Source: JBBQSU01 sp038234815 (GTDB taxonomy: Bacteria; Planctomycetota; Phycisphaerae; Tepidisphaerales; Tepidisphaeraceae). From it: a stretch of DNA of 7,757 nt. Below are positions 1 through 6,716 of the stretch, piece by piece. Within the stretch, counting starts at the first letter, position 1; each line of letters begins with the position of its first letter. Position numbers and translations under genes: made by a program. Under the pieces are notes generated by a model. It was not told where the DNA came from and ran no database searches. It saw only the letters and a list, made by a program, of their open reading frames with translations. Location: positions 1-7,757 of the forward strand of contig JBBQSU010000158.1 of assembly GCA_038234815.1 (NCBI GenBank), in the 5' to 3' direction.

Positions 1-14
1 ACGACTGAAGTCGC
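1..14. repeat. REP-like palindrome at the left edge
   Basis: Bases 2-5 (CGAC) and 10-13 (GTCG) are perfect inverted repeats around a TGAA loop; as DNA, CGACT and AGTCG flank GA. Short palindromes of the form CGACTGAAGTCG recur between genes in several high-GC environmental bacteria, so this may be the end of a REP-type element cut by the window edge. The symmetry is visible in the sequence. Calling it a dispersed repeat is from memory of similar sequences, and only one copy is seen here. Confidence 0.3.
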
Positions 15-79
15 AACCTTTATGCCGAATCCTGCGGAAAGGGCCGATAACGTTTTCTGAACCGGAACGGATCGCATCC

Positions 80-1831
80 TTGACCCCCGATTGCGCCGGG
101 CTATTCTCGCGGGGCATGTGCAGTCGCTTGCCGCTGGAGATCGATGGGTCGGGTGGGTCGGTCTGTTGGGTGGACGCAGGAATCGGGTTGGGCGTGGGGC
201 TGTTTGCATGGTGGGCGCTCGGGTTTTATCACTTTCTTCCGCCCGGCTATATCGCCTGGCTGCTGGCGCCTACGGATCGAAACTGGTATTACGATCCGGG
301 CACCACTTTTCTGGGCTGGCATTTTTTCCGGCACGCGCCCTGGACGCTTCCGCTGGGGATGAACCCCAAGTATGGCCTGGAGTTTGCCAGTTCGATTGTG
401 TTCACCGATTCGTTGCCACTGCTTGCATTTTTGTTTAAGCCCTTTTCGCGATGGATGGGGACGAATTTTCAATACACCGGGATTTGGATTTTCTGCTGCT
501 TTTTGTTGCAGGGATTGTTTGGCGTGCTGCTGGCGGGCAGGTTTGTGCGGGATTGGGCACCCAAGGTGTTGATTGGCCTGTTCGTTGCGACAGCGCCCAT
601 TCTGCTGGAGCGCTCATGGGATCAATACGCGCTGATGAATCAGTGGCTGATTCTGTGGGCGTTCTATCTCTATTTCACCCCGCGAATGGGCCGCGTGCGG
701 TGGGTTTGGCTCATTCTGGCAAGTCTGGCCATTACCACATCGTTCTATCTGCTGCCGATGGTGCTGACGATCTGGCTGGCCGAGGCGATGCGGGCCTGGT
801 GGCACAAGCGGGCACCCGATTGGTGGCACTACCTGGAAGGCGCGGCGCTGCTGCTGACGTCTGCAGGCGTCATGTGGCTGACCGGATATTTCGCTATTTC
901 GATGCAAAGCTCGCAGACCACTGACTTTGGCAAATTCGCTACCAATCTGCTGAGTTTTGTCGATCCGCAGAATTACCAGTCGGTGTTTGTGCGCCCGATG
1001 GGCAGGTCGCCGTTGTGGAGGGGTGAGGGGTATGGCTATCTGGGGTTGGGCGTGATCTTGTCGGTGGTGCTGGCCGGACGGGAACTGCTGGCCCGGCGCG
1101 TTTCGCGGGCGCGCGTGGCGCAATGCCTTCCGCTGCTGATTGTGGCGCTGCTGATGTTCGTCTTTGCGCTGTCGGATCAGGTTTATTTTGCGTCGCGGAA
1201 GGTGCTGGAACTGCCCGGGTTCATCACGCCGCTGGGCCAGATGTTTCGGGCATCGTCGCGTTTCGCCTGGCCGTTGTATTACCTGATGTTCGTGGGGGCT
1301 TTGGTGCTGGCGGTGCGGCAGATCAAGCCCTGGAAAGCGACGATATTGCTTGGGTTTTTGCTGGCGGGGCAGTGGGTGGATTTGCATCCGGTGCTTCTGG
1401 GGCTTCGGGATCGAAACGAGGCGGCGTTTACATGGCAGTCGCCGATGGTGGACGATTTCTGGTCGGTCGCGGCTAAGCGATATAAGAAATTGATCGCGAT
1501 TTCCCCCCTCTTCCCCGTGCGCTATGTTCCGATTGCGTACCTGGCGGCCAACAACGGGGATTTCACGAATGCCTCGTACATCAATCGATATCCCGGCCCG
1601 AAGTTGCTGGATCCGATTCATGGCGGGCGTATCGACCGCTTGCATGACAATCGCCTCAGCCACGATGAACTTTACTTTTTCACCACGCGGGAGTCGTTCG
1701 AGGAGTTCATCGTCCGGGTCGGTCCGGAACACGCCGTCGGGAAGATCGACGGTTATTATGTGATTGCGCCGTTTTGGTTTTCCGATAAAATGCCCCCGGT
1801 ACAAGGCCTGACGCCCGGCCAGCGGAGGTGA
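80..1831 (+). CDS. DUF6311-type polytopic membrane protein, putative GT-C-like glycosyltransferase
   Basis: A 583-aa protein with about ten hydrophobic segments, the clearest near residues 33-52, 105-121, 134-153, 160-176, 186-200, 208-234, 254-273, 318-334, 348-364, 396-412 and 418-432, then a mostly soluble C-terminal 150 residues. It matches my knowledge of the DUF6311 family: a first loop after TM1 with D72 followed by FLGWHFFR (77-84), PLGMNPKYG (91-99), SSIVFTDSLPLLAFLFKP (104-121), EGYGYLGLG (316-324) and FRASSRFAWPLYY (389-401). The family's function is unproven. Its topology and the acidic residues in the first extracytoplasmic loop (D66, D72) suggest a GT-C enzyme using a lipid-linked sugar donor, which suits its glycosyltransferase neighbours. 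The start is uncertain: the frame is open to the left edge. TTG at 80 is the first start, has a weak GGAACGG upstream, and the codons after it look coding. ATG at 116 and GTG at 170 are alternatives, and all three keep TM1. It ends in AGGTGA, which doubles as a strong ribosome-binding-like site. Confidence 0.85.
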   Translation: MTPDCAGLFSRGMCSRLPLEIDGSGGSVCWVDAGIGLGVGLFAWWALGFYHFLPPGYIAWLLAPTDRNWYYDPGTTFLGWHFFRHAPWTLPLGMNPKYGLEFASSIVFTDSLPLLAFLFKPFSRWMGTNFQYTGIWIFCCFLLQGLFGVLLAGRFVRDWAPKVLIGLFVATAPILLERSWDQYALMNQWLILWAFYLYFTPRMGRVRWVWLILASLAITTSFYLLPMVLTIWLAEAMRAWWHKRAPDWWHYLEGAALLLTSAGVMWLTGYFAISMQSSQTTDFGKFATNLLSFVDPQNYQSVFVRPMGRSPLWRGEGYGYLGLGVILSVVLAGRELLARRVSRARVAQCLPLLIVALLMFVFALSDQVYFASRKVLELPGFITPLGQMFRASSRFAWPLYYLMFVGALVLAVRQIKPWKATILLGFLLAGQWVDLHPVLLGLRDRNEAAFTWQSPMVDDFWSVAAKRYKKLIAISPLFPVRYVPIAYLAANNGDFTNASYINRYPGPKLLDPIHGGRIDRLHDNRLSHDELYFFTTRESFEEFIVRVGPEHAVGKIDGYYVIAPFWFSDKMPPVQGLTPGQRR

Positions 1832-1833
1832 TC
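1824..1833 (+). promoter_or_regulatory. Near-perfect Shine-Dalgarno sequence overlapping a stop codon
   Basis: GGAGGTGATC is complementary over ten bases to the usual bacterial 16S rRNA 3' end (GATCACCTCC). It contains the TGA stop (1829-1831) of the membrane protein. The nearest start in range is GTG at 1840, six bases beyond its end. The epimerase ATG at 1959 is 125 bases away, too far to be served directly. It may drive the small ORF at 1840-1941, or it may be a chance product of an Arg-stop ending. Confidence 0.35.
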
Positions 1834-1839
1834 GGGCCG

Positions 1840-1941
1840 GTGGGTTTGGCGGGGGATTCGGGGCTTGTGAGGCCCTTGCCTTGCCGATATATTTCGGCCC
1901 ACCGTTCAGAAAATGGCTGCGGGTTTGGCAGCAGCCGGTGA
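1840..1941 (+). CDS. Possible 33-codon small ORF or leader peptide upstream of the epimerase
   Basis: GTG at 1840 opens a 33-codon frame ending at TGA 1939-1941, 17 bases before the epimerase ATG. The predicted peptide begins MGLAGDSGLVRPLP and ends NGCGFGSSR. It has no transmembrane segment, no signal peptide and no family I recognise. Support comes only from position: the ten-base Shine-Dalgarno match ends six bases upstream, which is ideal spacing, and the ORF fills most of an otherwise empty gap. Codon third positions are about two-thirds G or C, which does not separate coding from non-coding at this base composition. If translated, it could couple translation from the upstream membrane protein to the epimerase, or be a leader peptide. 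It could equally be an open frame arising by chance. Confidence 0.2.
   Translation: MGLAGDSGLVRPLPCRYISAHRSENGCGFGSSR
1915..1936 (+). other. Short inverted repeat in the epimerase leader
   Basis: GGCTGC (1915-1920) and GCAGCC (1931-1936) are perfect complements around a ten-base loop, and GCAGC at 1928-1932 can pair instead to give a shorter hairpin. There is no T-run after it, so it does not look like an intrinsic terminator. It ends 22 bases before the epimerase ATG and could affect mRNA stability or initiation. A six-base stem can also occur by chance. A second weak hairpin, GGGC with GCCC, lies at 1861-1875. Confidence 0.25.
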
Positions 1942-1958
1942 AAGCGAGTTCAGGTTCA

Positions 1959-2939
1959 ATGAAGAAGATATTGATTACCGGCGGTGCCGGCTTTGTCGGC
2001 AGGCATTTCGTTAAGCATTTCCTGGAAAAAGGCGACCAGGTTCACTGCGTCGATAACATTGTGCCGCTGACCGGCGGGATTGACCCGGCTGCAAAGTGGC
2101 CGCTTTTCGACCCTCGCCAATCCACAAATTTCCATTTTTACAACGAAGATTGCCGGCAGTATTTCAATCGTGTGAAAGACACGGATTTCGATTACGTGCT
2201 GCACCTGGCGGCGATGGTGGGTGGCCGGGAGATGATCGAGAACAACCCGCTGGCCGTGGCCGAAGACCTGTCGATCGATTCAGCGTATTGGCAATGGGCC
2301 AAGCAAACCCGGCCGGGAAAGAGCATCTGCTTTAGCTCAAGCGCCGCCTATCCGGTGAAATATCAGCGGAAAGAGGGTTATGTGCTGCTGAAGGAAGACA
2401 TGATCGGGTTTGCCGACGACATCGGCATGCCCGATATGAGCTATGGCTGGGCCAAGCTGACACACGAATATCTGGCACGGCTGGCGTTTGAGAAGCACGG
2501 GATCAAGTCGGTGACGTATCGGCCTTTCTCGGGATATGGCGAGGATCAGGACAAGGCCTATCCATTTCCCAGCATCTGCAAGCGCGTGCTCGATAATCAT
2601 GGCAAGAAGCAACTGACGGTGTGGGGCACCGGCGATCAGATGCGGGATTTCATCCATATTGAAGATTGCGTTCGCGGGGTGGTCTCGACGATGGACCAGG
2701 TGGAAAACGGGGACGCGATCAATCTATCCACCGGCATCTTTACCAGTTTCAAGGAATTTGCCCGCAAAGCCGCGAAGCTGGCCGGGTATGACACAGAAGT
2801 GACGGGCCTTTCCACCAAGCCCGAAGGCGTGTTTGCCCGCGGGGGTGACACGACCAGGCAATCGCAAATGGGATTCAATTACACCATCAGCTTTGATGAA
2901 GGCATCAAGCGGGCGCTGGCGTATTTTGGGAACAAATGA
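1959..2939 (+). CDS. NAD-dependent nucleotide-sugar epimerase/dehydratase (extended SDR)
   Basis: A 326-aa extended short-chain dehydrogenase/reductase, a normal length for nucleotide-sugar epimerases, dehydratases and GDP-fucose-synthase-like enzymes. Cofactor binding is shown by ILITGGAGFVGRHFV (residues 4-18) with the GxxGxxG glycines G8, G11 and G14, and by D32 at the end of the second strand, which favours NAD(H) over NADP(H). The catalytic set is present: SSSAAYP (126-132), Y162 and K166 in the YxxxK motif. RPFSGYG (188-194) and RDFIHIEDCVRG (229-240) are typical of the substrate-binding half of sugar-nucleotide SDRs. The exact substrate (UDP-, GDP- or dTDP-sugar) cannot be told from sequence alone. 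The frame extends upstream to a TTG at 1881, but the extra 26 residues are unlike SDRs, which normally begin just before the first strand. ATG 1959 also has AGG four bases upstream. It probably supplies an activated sugar to the downstream glycosyltransferases. Confidence 0.93.
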   Translation: MKKILITGGAGFVGRHFVKHFLEKGDQVHCVDNIVPLTGGIDPAAKWPLFDPRQSTNFHFYNEDCRQYFNRVKDTDFDYVLHLAAMVGGREMIENNPLAVAEDLSIDSAYWQWAKQTRPGKSICFSSSAAYPVKYQRKEGYVLLKEDMIGFADDIGMPDMSYGWAKLTHEYLARLAFEKHGIKSVTYRPFSGYGEDQDKAYPFPSICKRVLDNHGKKQLTVWGTGDQMRDFIHIEDCVRGVVSTMDQVENGDAINLSTGIFTSFKEFARKAAKLAGYDTEVTGLSTKPEGVFARGGDTTRQSQMGFNYTISFDEGIKRALAYFGNK

Positions 2940-3021
2940 CGACCGGTGAGCGGCGATGGTTGGGGCGTCGTGATAATGCGCCGACAGCGGCAGACTCAGC
3001 ATCTAAAGGCGAAACGATCTG

Positions 3022-4995
3022 ATGACGCGGCAGTTTGTCAAACCCGACGGTGTGATTGGACGCTTCGGCGTGGTGAAGCTATGGCCGAAAGTGAAGGCCG
3101 CCGAGGACGAGAACATTGCCCGGCTGAAGTTGACGGCCAAATCGCTGGGCTTGGAATGCGTAGAAATCACGCCCGACGGCCGCTTGCTTGAAAGCCCCCA
3201 CACCCGGCAAACGCAAGCCGATCTGGATTTCGTCATTCACCTGCATTTCGAGACCCCTAAGGCCTACGACGTCTTTTCGTTCGTGGCGTTGTGGAACCCG
3301 TTGCAGTTTTATTTTGACTGGGGCTATCGCCGATTTAGCCCGCACCTGCTGACGCACGATGATTTTATCAGTTGTTCATCCACCTGGACCGACGATCACG
3401 TCCGGCGGCTGGTGGCGCACGATCCAACGCGCCTGCCCGCCGAACTGACCATGTACCACTCGTTGTCCGAGCCGATCCTGGAGCCGACACTGGGGGAGAA
3501 GGTCATTTTTTATGCCGGCATCAACTGGGAACGGCTGGGCAAGAAAAAAGGTCGTCACCAGGAGCTGCTGGACAGGATTGACCGGGCCGGCAACCTGCGG
3601 ATTTATGGGCCGAAGATTTTTCAGGGCGTGAACGTCTGGGAAGGTTACGCCAGCTATGTCGGACCGATTCCGTTCGATGGCGTGACTGCGGTCCGGGAAA
3701 TCAGCAAGTGCGGCATCGGGCTGGTGCTGTCCAGCGATGCCCACAAGCAGTCGGAACTGATGAGCAACCGGCTGTTTGAAAGCCTGGCGGCCGGCGCGGT
3801 CGTTATCGCCGACGAAAACCCGTTCGCCCGCAAGTTTTTTGGCGACACCCTGCTTTATATCGACGCTTCGCTGCCCACAGGGGAAGCCTTTGACCAGATC
3901 ACTGCCCACATCAACTGGATTAAAGCCCATCCCGCCGAAGCGCTCGAACTGGCGCGCAAGAGCCAGCGGATTTTCGTCGAACAATTCGCCCTGGACATCA
4001 GCCTGTCGAATATCTATTTACGCCTGCACTCGCGGCAGCAGCAGTTGCAGCAACTTTATGCCCCGGCGGACGAAAACCTCCCCGTCGATCTGCTGTTGTT
4101 GATGCCCGAATACGACCCCGCGGTGCTGGATCGACACCTGCAAAGTGTGCGCACCCAGCGACACAAGGGCATCCGGCCCGTGCTGGTAGCCGACGCGCAC
4201 GATCTGACGAAGTTTGAAACGGACATTGCTGACCACTTGCAGCGATCGGGCCTGCGCATCAGCACGCGGGCAGTCGCTGTTTTTGACCGGGGCGCCGATG
4301 GCCGGATCATCCGCCGGCGGCGCATGGGACAGGTGCTTCAGGAACTGATCGACGGCCTGCCCGCCGAATCGCTTTTCTGCCTGGTGGCCCCTGACGAGGA
4401 ACTCTTCGCCGAACACGTGCAGTCGCTGGCCGGCGCGCTCACGCGCAGCGACGGCGCGCAGATGGCCTTCAGCGACATCGTTTATCAGCATCAAAATGAC
4501 GGAACGACGTACCACGACGTACAACACCGTCTGGAACTAACCGAATACCAAATCAACCGTCCGCTCGGTTTTGCGCGGTTCTTGTTTCGCCGGTCGGCGC
4601 TGGATGCCACGCTCAACAGCGCCCTGCCCTATGTTGATTTCAAGGCCGTTGCCTTGCTGGCCAGCGCGCTGGAACACCGCACCCCTTCCACCCGGGCTTC
4701 GATGATTGCCGACATCCAATCGAGCTTTAACCTGGGACTGAAGCCAAACGAGATTTTCGAGCGCGAGGTGATGCGCGATTATTGCCCGGCTCTGAAACTG
4801 TGGGGCAATTCCATCGACGCGGCCGTCCGCGATCAGCTCGAGCAGCTCGAGCCGTCGTCGCTTTCGCTCAAGCGGCTTTCGGACATGAATCGCACGGAAA
4901 TCGCGGTGGATTTAGCCCACAGCGTGCCCGTTCCCGGGTTCATCCGGCGACTTATGTTCTGGGCATATCGGGCCTGGCTGCATCGCGGGAAATGA
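3022..4995 (+). CDS. Two-domain glycosyltransferase: CgeB-like GT-B domain plus divergent GT-A-like domain
   Basis: A 657-aa predicted cytosolic protein. Residues 1 to about 340 resemble CgeB-like, GT-B-fold glycosyltransferases. After an N-terminal half with DFVIHLHFETP (70-80), the donor-binding half shows VIFYAGINWERLG (161-173), LRIYGP (192-197), and SNRLFESLAAGAVVIAD (248-264) followed by NPFARKFFGDTLLYID (266-281). This last block is the characteristic nucleotide-sugar site, with E253 the likely ribose contact. Residues about 355-570 look like a degenerate GT2/GT-A domain: DLLLLMPEYDPAVLDRHLQS (356-375), LVADAHD (388-394), LFCLVAPDEELF (451-462) where GT2 enzymes carry the DxD metal site, and MAFSDIVY (481-488). 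No standard DDGSTD or DxD is present, so the domain may be inactive or use an altered site. The C-terminal 20 residues (PGFIRRLMFW then basic residues) may associate with the membrane. The ATG at 3022 has AAAGG 12 bases upstream. The stop overlaps the next start as ATGA, implying translational coupling. The GT-B call is firm; the second domain is an inference from pattern. Confidence 0.85.
   Translation: MTRQFVKPDGVIGRFGVVKLWPKVKAAEDENIARLKLTAKSLGLECVEITPDGRLLESPHTRQTQADLDFVIHLHFETPKAYDVFSFVALWNPLQFYFDWGYRRFSPHLLTHDDFISCSSTWTDDHVRRLVAHDPTRLPAELTMYHSLSEPILEPTLGEKVIFYAGINWERLGKKKGRHQELLDRIDRAGNLRIYGPKIFQGVNVWEGYASYVGPIPFDGVTAVREISKCGIGLVLSSDAHKQSELMSNRLFESLAAGAVVIADENPFARKFFGDTLLYIDASLPTGEAFDQITAHINWIKAHPAEALELARKSQRIFVEQFALDISLSNIYLRLHSRQQQLQQLYAPADENLPVDLLLLMPEYDPAVLDRHLQSVRTQRHKGIRPVLVADAHDLTKFETDIADHLQRSGLRISTRAVAVFDRGADGRIIRRRRMGQVLQELIDGLPAESLFCLVAPDEELFAEHVQSLAGALTRSDGAQMAFSDIVYQHQNDGTTYHDVQHRLELTEYQINRPLGFARFLFRRSALDATLNSALPYVDFKAVALLASALEHRTPSTRASMIADIQSSFNLGLKPNEIFEREVMRDYCPALKLWGNSIDAAVRDQLEQLEPSSLSLKRLSDMNRTEIAVDLAHSVPVPGFIRRLMFWAYRAWLHRGK
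4992..4995 (+). other. ATGA stop-start overlap between the two glycosyltransferase genes
   Basis: The ATG of the tandem GT2 gene (4992-4994) overlaps the TGA of the 657-aa gene (4993-4995). Such overlaps commonly allow ribosomes that terminate to reinitiate, keeping the two products near equal amounts. GGGA lies directly upstream (4987-4990) but too close to be a good independent ribosome-binding site, which favours coupling over separate initiation. Confidence 0.7.
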
Positions 4996-6707
4996 TCGTC
5001 AGCACCATGCCGCTGCCGAAAATCTCCATCATCACACCGACATTCAACAGCGAAAAAACGCTGGCCCGCACGATCCAGAGCGTGGTCGATCAGGATTATT
5101 CAAACCTGGAATACCACCTCATCGACGCCGGATCGACCGACGACACCCTGGCCATCGCCAGGTCGTTTCCGCGCGTCACTTCCATTACAAGCGAAGCAGA
5201 CGCGGGCATTTCGGATGCGTTTAATAAGGGCCTTGCCCGAAGTACCGGAGAATTGATCGGCATCCTCAATTCCGACGACTTTTACGCGCCGGGATTGCTG
5301 GCGAAGGTGGCGCGGTGGTATGCCCGGTCGGACGGCCAGACCGTGCTGCACGGGCGGATTCGTTACTACAACGCCGGCGTCGATCGGCTGCTCGGCGTCT
5401 GGCCGGCGTGGGCAATTTATCTCGATCTGCCCTTCAACCACCCGTCGTATTTCGTTCCGCGAAGCGTGTATGCCAAGGTGGGTGGATATGGCCTGTCATT
5501 TCACCTGGCAATGGATTTTGACTGGACCCTGCGGGCGATGCAGAAGCTTGTGCGGTTTCATTATGTGCCCGAGGTCTTCACGCATTTTCAGATCGGTGGG
5601 CAGGCCTCGTCGAATGCCCGGGACTGTCACCGCGAGGTGCTGCGGGCGCAACTGGCACACGGATTGAATCCGCTGGTCTGCCGCAGCACGTTTGCCGCCA
5701 AGATGTCGATCAATTCTACCAAGGCATTGATGCCCGCACCGGCACAATCCGAACCGGCGGCGTCTCCGGCGGCGGGCGTGGTTCTGTCGATATTGATCCC
5801 CATTTACAACGCGCAAGCCACGCTCCAGCGCACACTCGATTCGCTCGAATCAATCCCCTATCACCAACGCCGGCGGGTTGAGTTGCTCCTGGTCAACGAT
5901 GGCAGCACCGACGCCAGCCCCGCGATCATCGGCGCTTTCGTCAACTCACTCCGTTTTCCATTCGTGCGGTGCGTCGATCAGCAAAATCGGGGGCTTTCCG
6001 GTGCCCGCAATGCCGGGTTGGCAGTCGGCGCCGCGCCGTGGGTAATGCTGCTTGATGCCGACGACGAACTGAAGATCGATCCGGTGCATTTCGTACTGAA
6101 CCACTTTCAGGCCACCAGCCTGATCTTCGCCGCGGAGGTGAAACGCCACGGAAAATTCCTGGCCAGCGTTCGACCGCCAAAGTTTTCACCCGACAATTAT
6201 GCCGACGTGCTGACGGCCAACAGCCCGTTTTTTCCCTCGGGTTTTTGCTTTCGCAAGGAGATGCTCGTGGAACCGTTCGATCTGGCCTATCGCGTACTCG
6301 AAGATTGGCCCTGCTGGCTGCTCAATCCGCGGTTGTTCGACGACGCCCGCAGCTTTCGGCACGTCACGGGCGTGACCATTCACATTCACGGGCAAAATAT
6401 GTCGGCCCAGTACGCGCTGCGCGGCCAGACGCGCGTGCGAATTGCCGGTGATCTGCTTCGGCGGTTGAACCAACGGCTCACGCCCAAGCAGCGGAACAAT
6501 CTGCAAATGCAGGAATCGGCCGGTCGCTTGCAGCTCGGCCAGTCCGTCCCCCCAGCCGCCTTTCTCAAGTTTCCCTGCGATCTTGTGCTATACGCCAAGC
6601 TCTGGATTTACGCCTTCTTCAAAGCGCGCCTGAGCAAGCTGGAACCCTACGGCGCAGCCAGCGTGCATCGCTATCGCGGTTCCACTAAAGTGTCACCCGC
6701 GGAGTAA
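4992..6707 (+). CDS. Tandem two-domain family 2 glycosyltransferase
   Basis: A 571-aa protein with two complete GT2 domains. Domain 1 (about 9-235) has ISIITPTFNSEKTLARTIQS (11-30), DAGSTDD (45-51), LNSDDF (92-97) as the metal-binding DxD equivalent, HPSYFVPRSVYAKVGGY (150-166) and MDFDWTLR (174-181). This is the WcaA-like pattern common in polysaccharide synthesis. A Pro/Ala-rich linker (about 247-262) joins domain 2 (about 263-480), with LSILIPIYNAQATLQRTLDS (265-284), VNDGSTD (301-307), LSGARNAGL (335-343), LLDADDE (353-359) and LEDW (436-439), the likely acceptor-site acidic pair. Both domains therefore keep the nucleotide-binding and metal residues and should be active. Two sugars may be added in turn, or one repeated linkage. 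A hydrophobic, basic tail (about 524-547) may hold it at the inner membrane. ATG 4992 is chosen because it makes a four-base ATGA overlap with the upstream stop; ATG 5007 would also keep the full domain. The frame is open further upstream, but only as a shadow of the previous gene. Confidence 0.92.
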   Translation: MIVSTMPLPKISIITPTFNSEKTLARTIQSVVDQDYSNLEYHLIDAGSTDDTLAIARSFPRVTSITSEADAGISDAFNKGLARSTGELIGILNSDDFYAPGLLAKVARWYARSDGQTVLHGRIRYYNAGVDRLLGVWPAWAIYLDLPFNHPSYFVPRSVYAKVGGYGLSFHLAMDFDWTLRAMQKLVRFHYVPEVFTHFQIGGQASSNARDCHREVLRAQLAHGLNPLVCRSTFAAKMSINSTKALMPAPAQSEPAASPAAGVVLSILIPIYNAQATLQRTLDSLESIPYHQRRRVELLLVNDGSTDASPAIIGAFVNSLRFPFVRCVDQQNRGLSGARNAGLAVGAAPWVMLLDADDELKIDPVHFVLNHFQATSLIFAAEVKRHGKFLASVRPPKFSPDNYADVLTANSPFFPSGFCFRKEMLVEPFDLAYRVLEDWPCWLLNPRLFDDARSFRHVTGVTIHIHGQNMSAQYALRGQTRVRIAGDLLRRLNQRLTPKQRNNLQMQESAGRLQLGQSVPPAAFLKFPCDLVLYAKLWIYAFFKARLSKLEPYGAASVHRYRGSTKVSPAE

Positions 6708-6716
6708 ACAGACGCC

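Noticed and set aside
1..60. Frame-1 open stretch ending at TGA 58-60, a possible C-terminus of an upstream gene
   Set aside because: Only 19 codons are visible, no family is recognisable, and the first bases look like a palindromic repeat. It cannot be separated from chance without upstream sequence.
614..1804. A 396-codon open frame on the minus strand inside the DUF6311 gene
   Set aside because: Its translation is rich in Arg, His, Gln and Pro with no motif, typical of the antisense of a GC-rich membrane-protein gene, and the plus strand carries a recognisable family.
1881..1958. N-terminal extension of the epimerase from TTG 1881
   Set aside because: The 26 extra residues precede the Rossmann first strand without family support, and ATG 1959 matches the usual SDR start.
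2940..3021. A possible promoter or terminator in the 82-base gap after the epimerase
   Set aside because: Only a four-base GGCG/CGCC pairing (2964-2967 with 2979-2982) was found, with no T-run and no convincing -35/-10 pair.
3376..3984. A 202-codon open frame on the minus strand
   Set aside because: It is antisense to the well-supported GT-B domain, with no motif of its own.
4834..4851. Nine-base direct repeat CAGCTCGAG twice in tandem
   Set aside because: It encodes Gln-Leu-Glu twice in a helical stretch of the 657-aa protein, which explains it as ordinary coding sequence.
4782..4991. Upstream extension of the tandem GT2 gene within the previous coding sequence
   Set aside because: The 70 extra residues are an out-of-frame shadow of the 657-aa gene; the ATGA overlap at 4992 gives a natural start just before the first GT2 strand.
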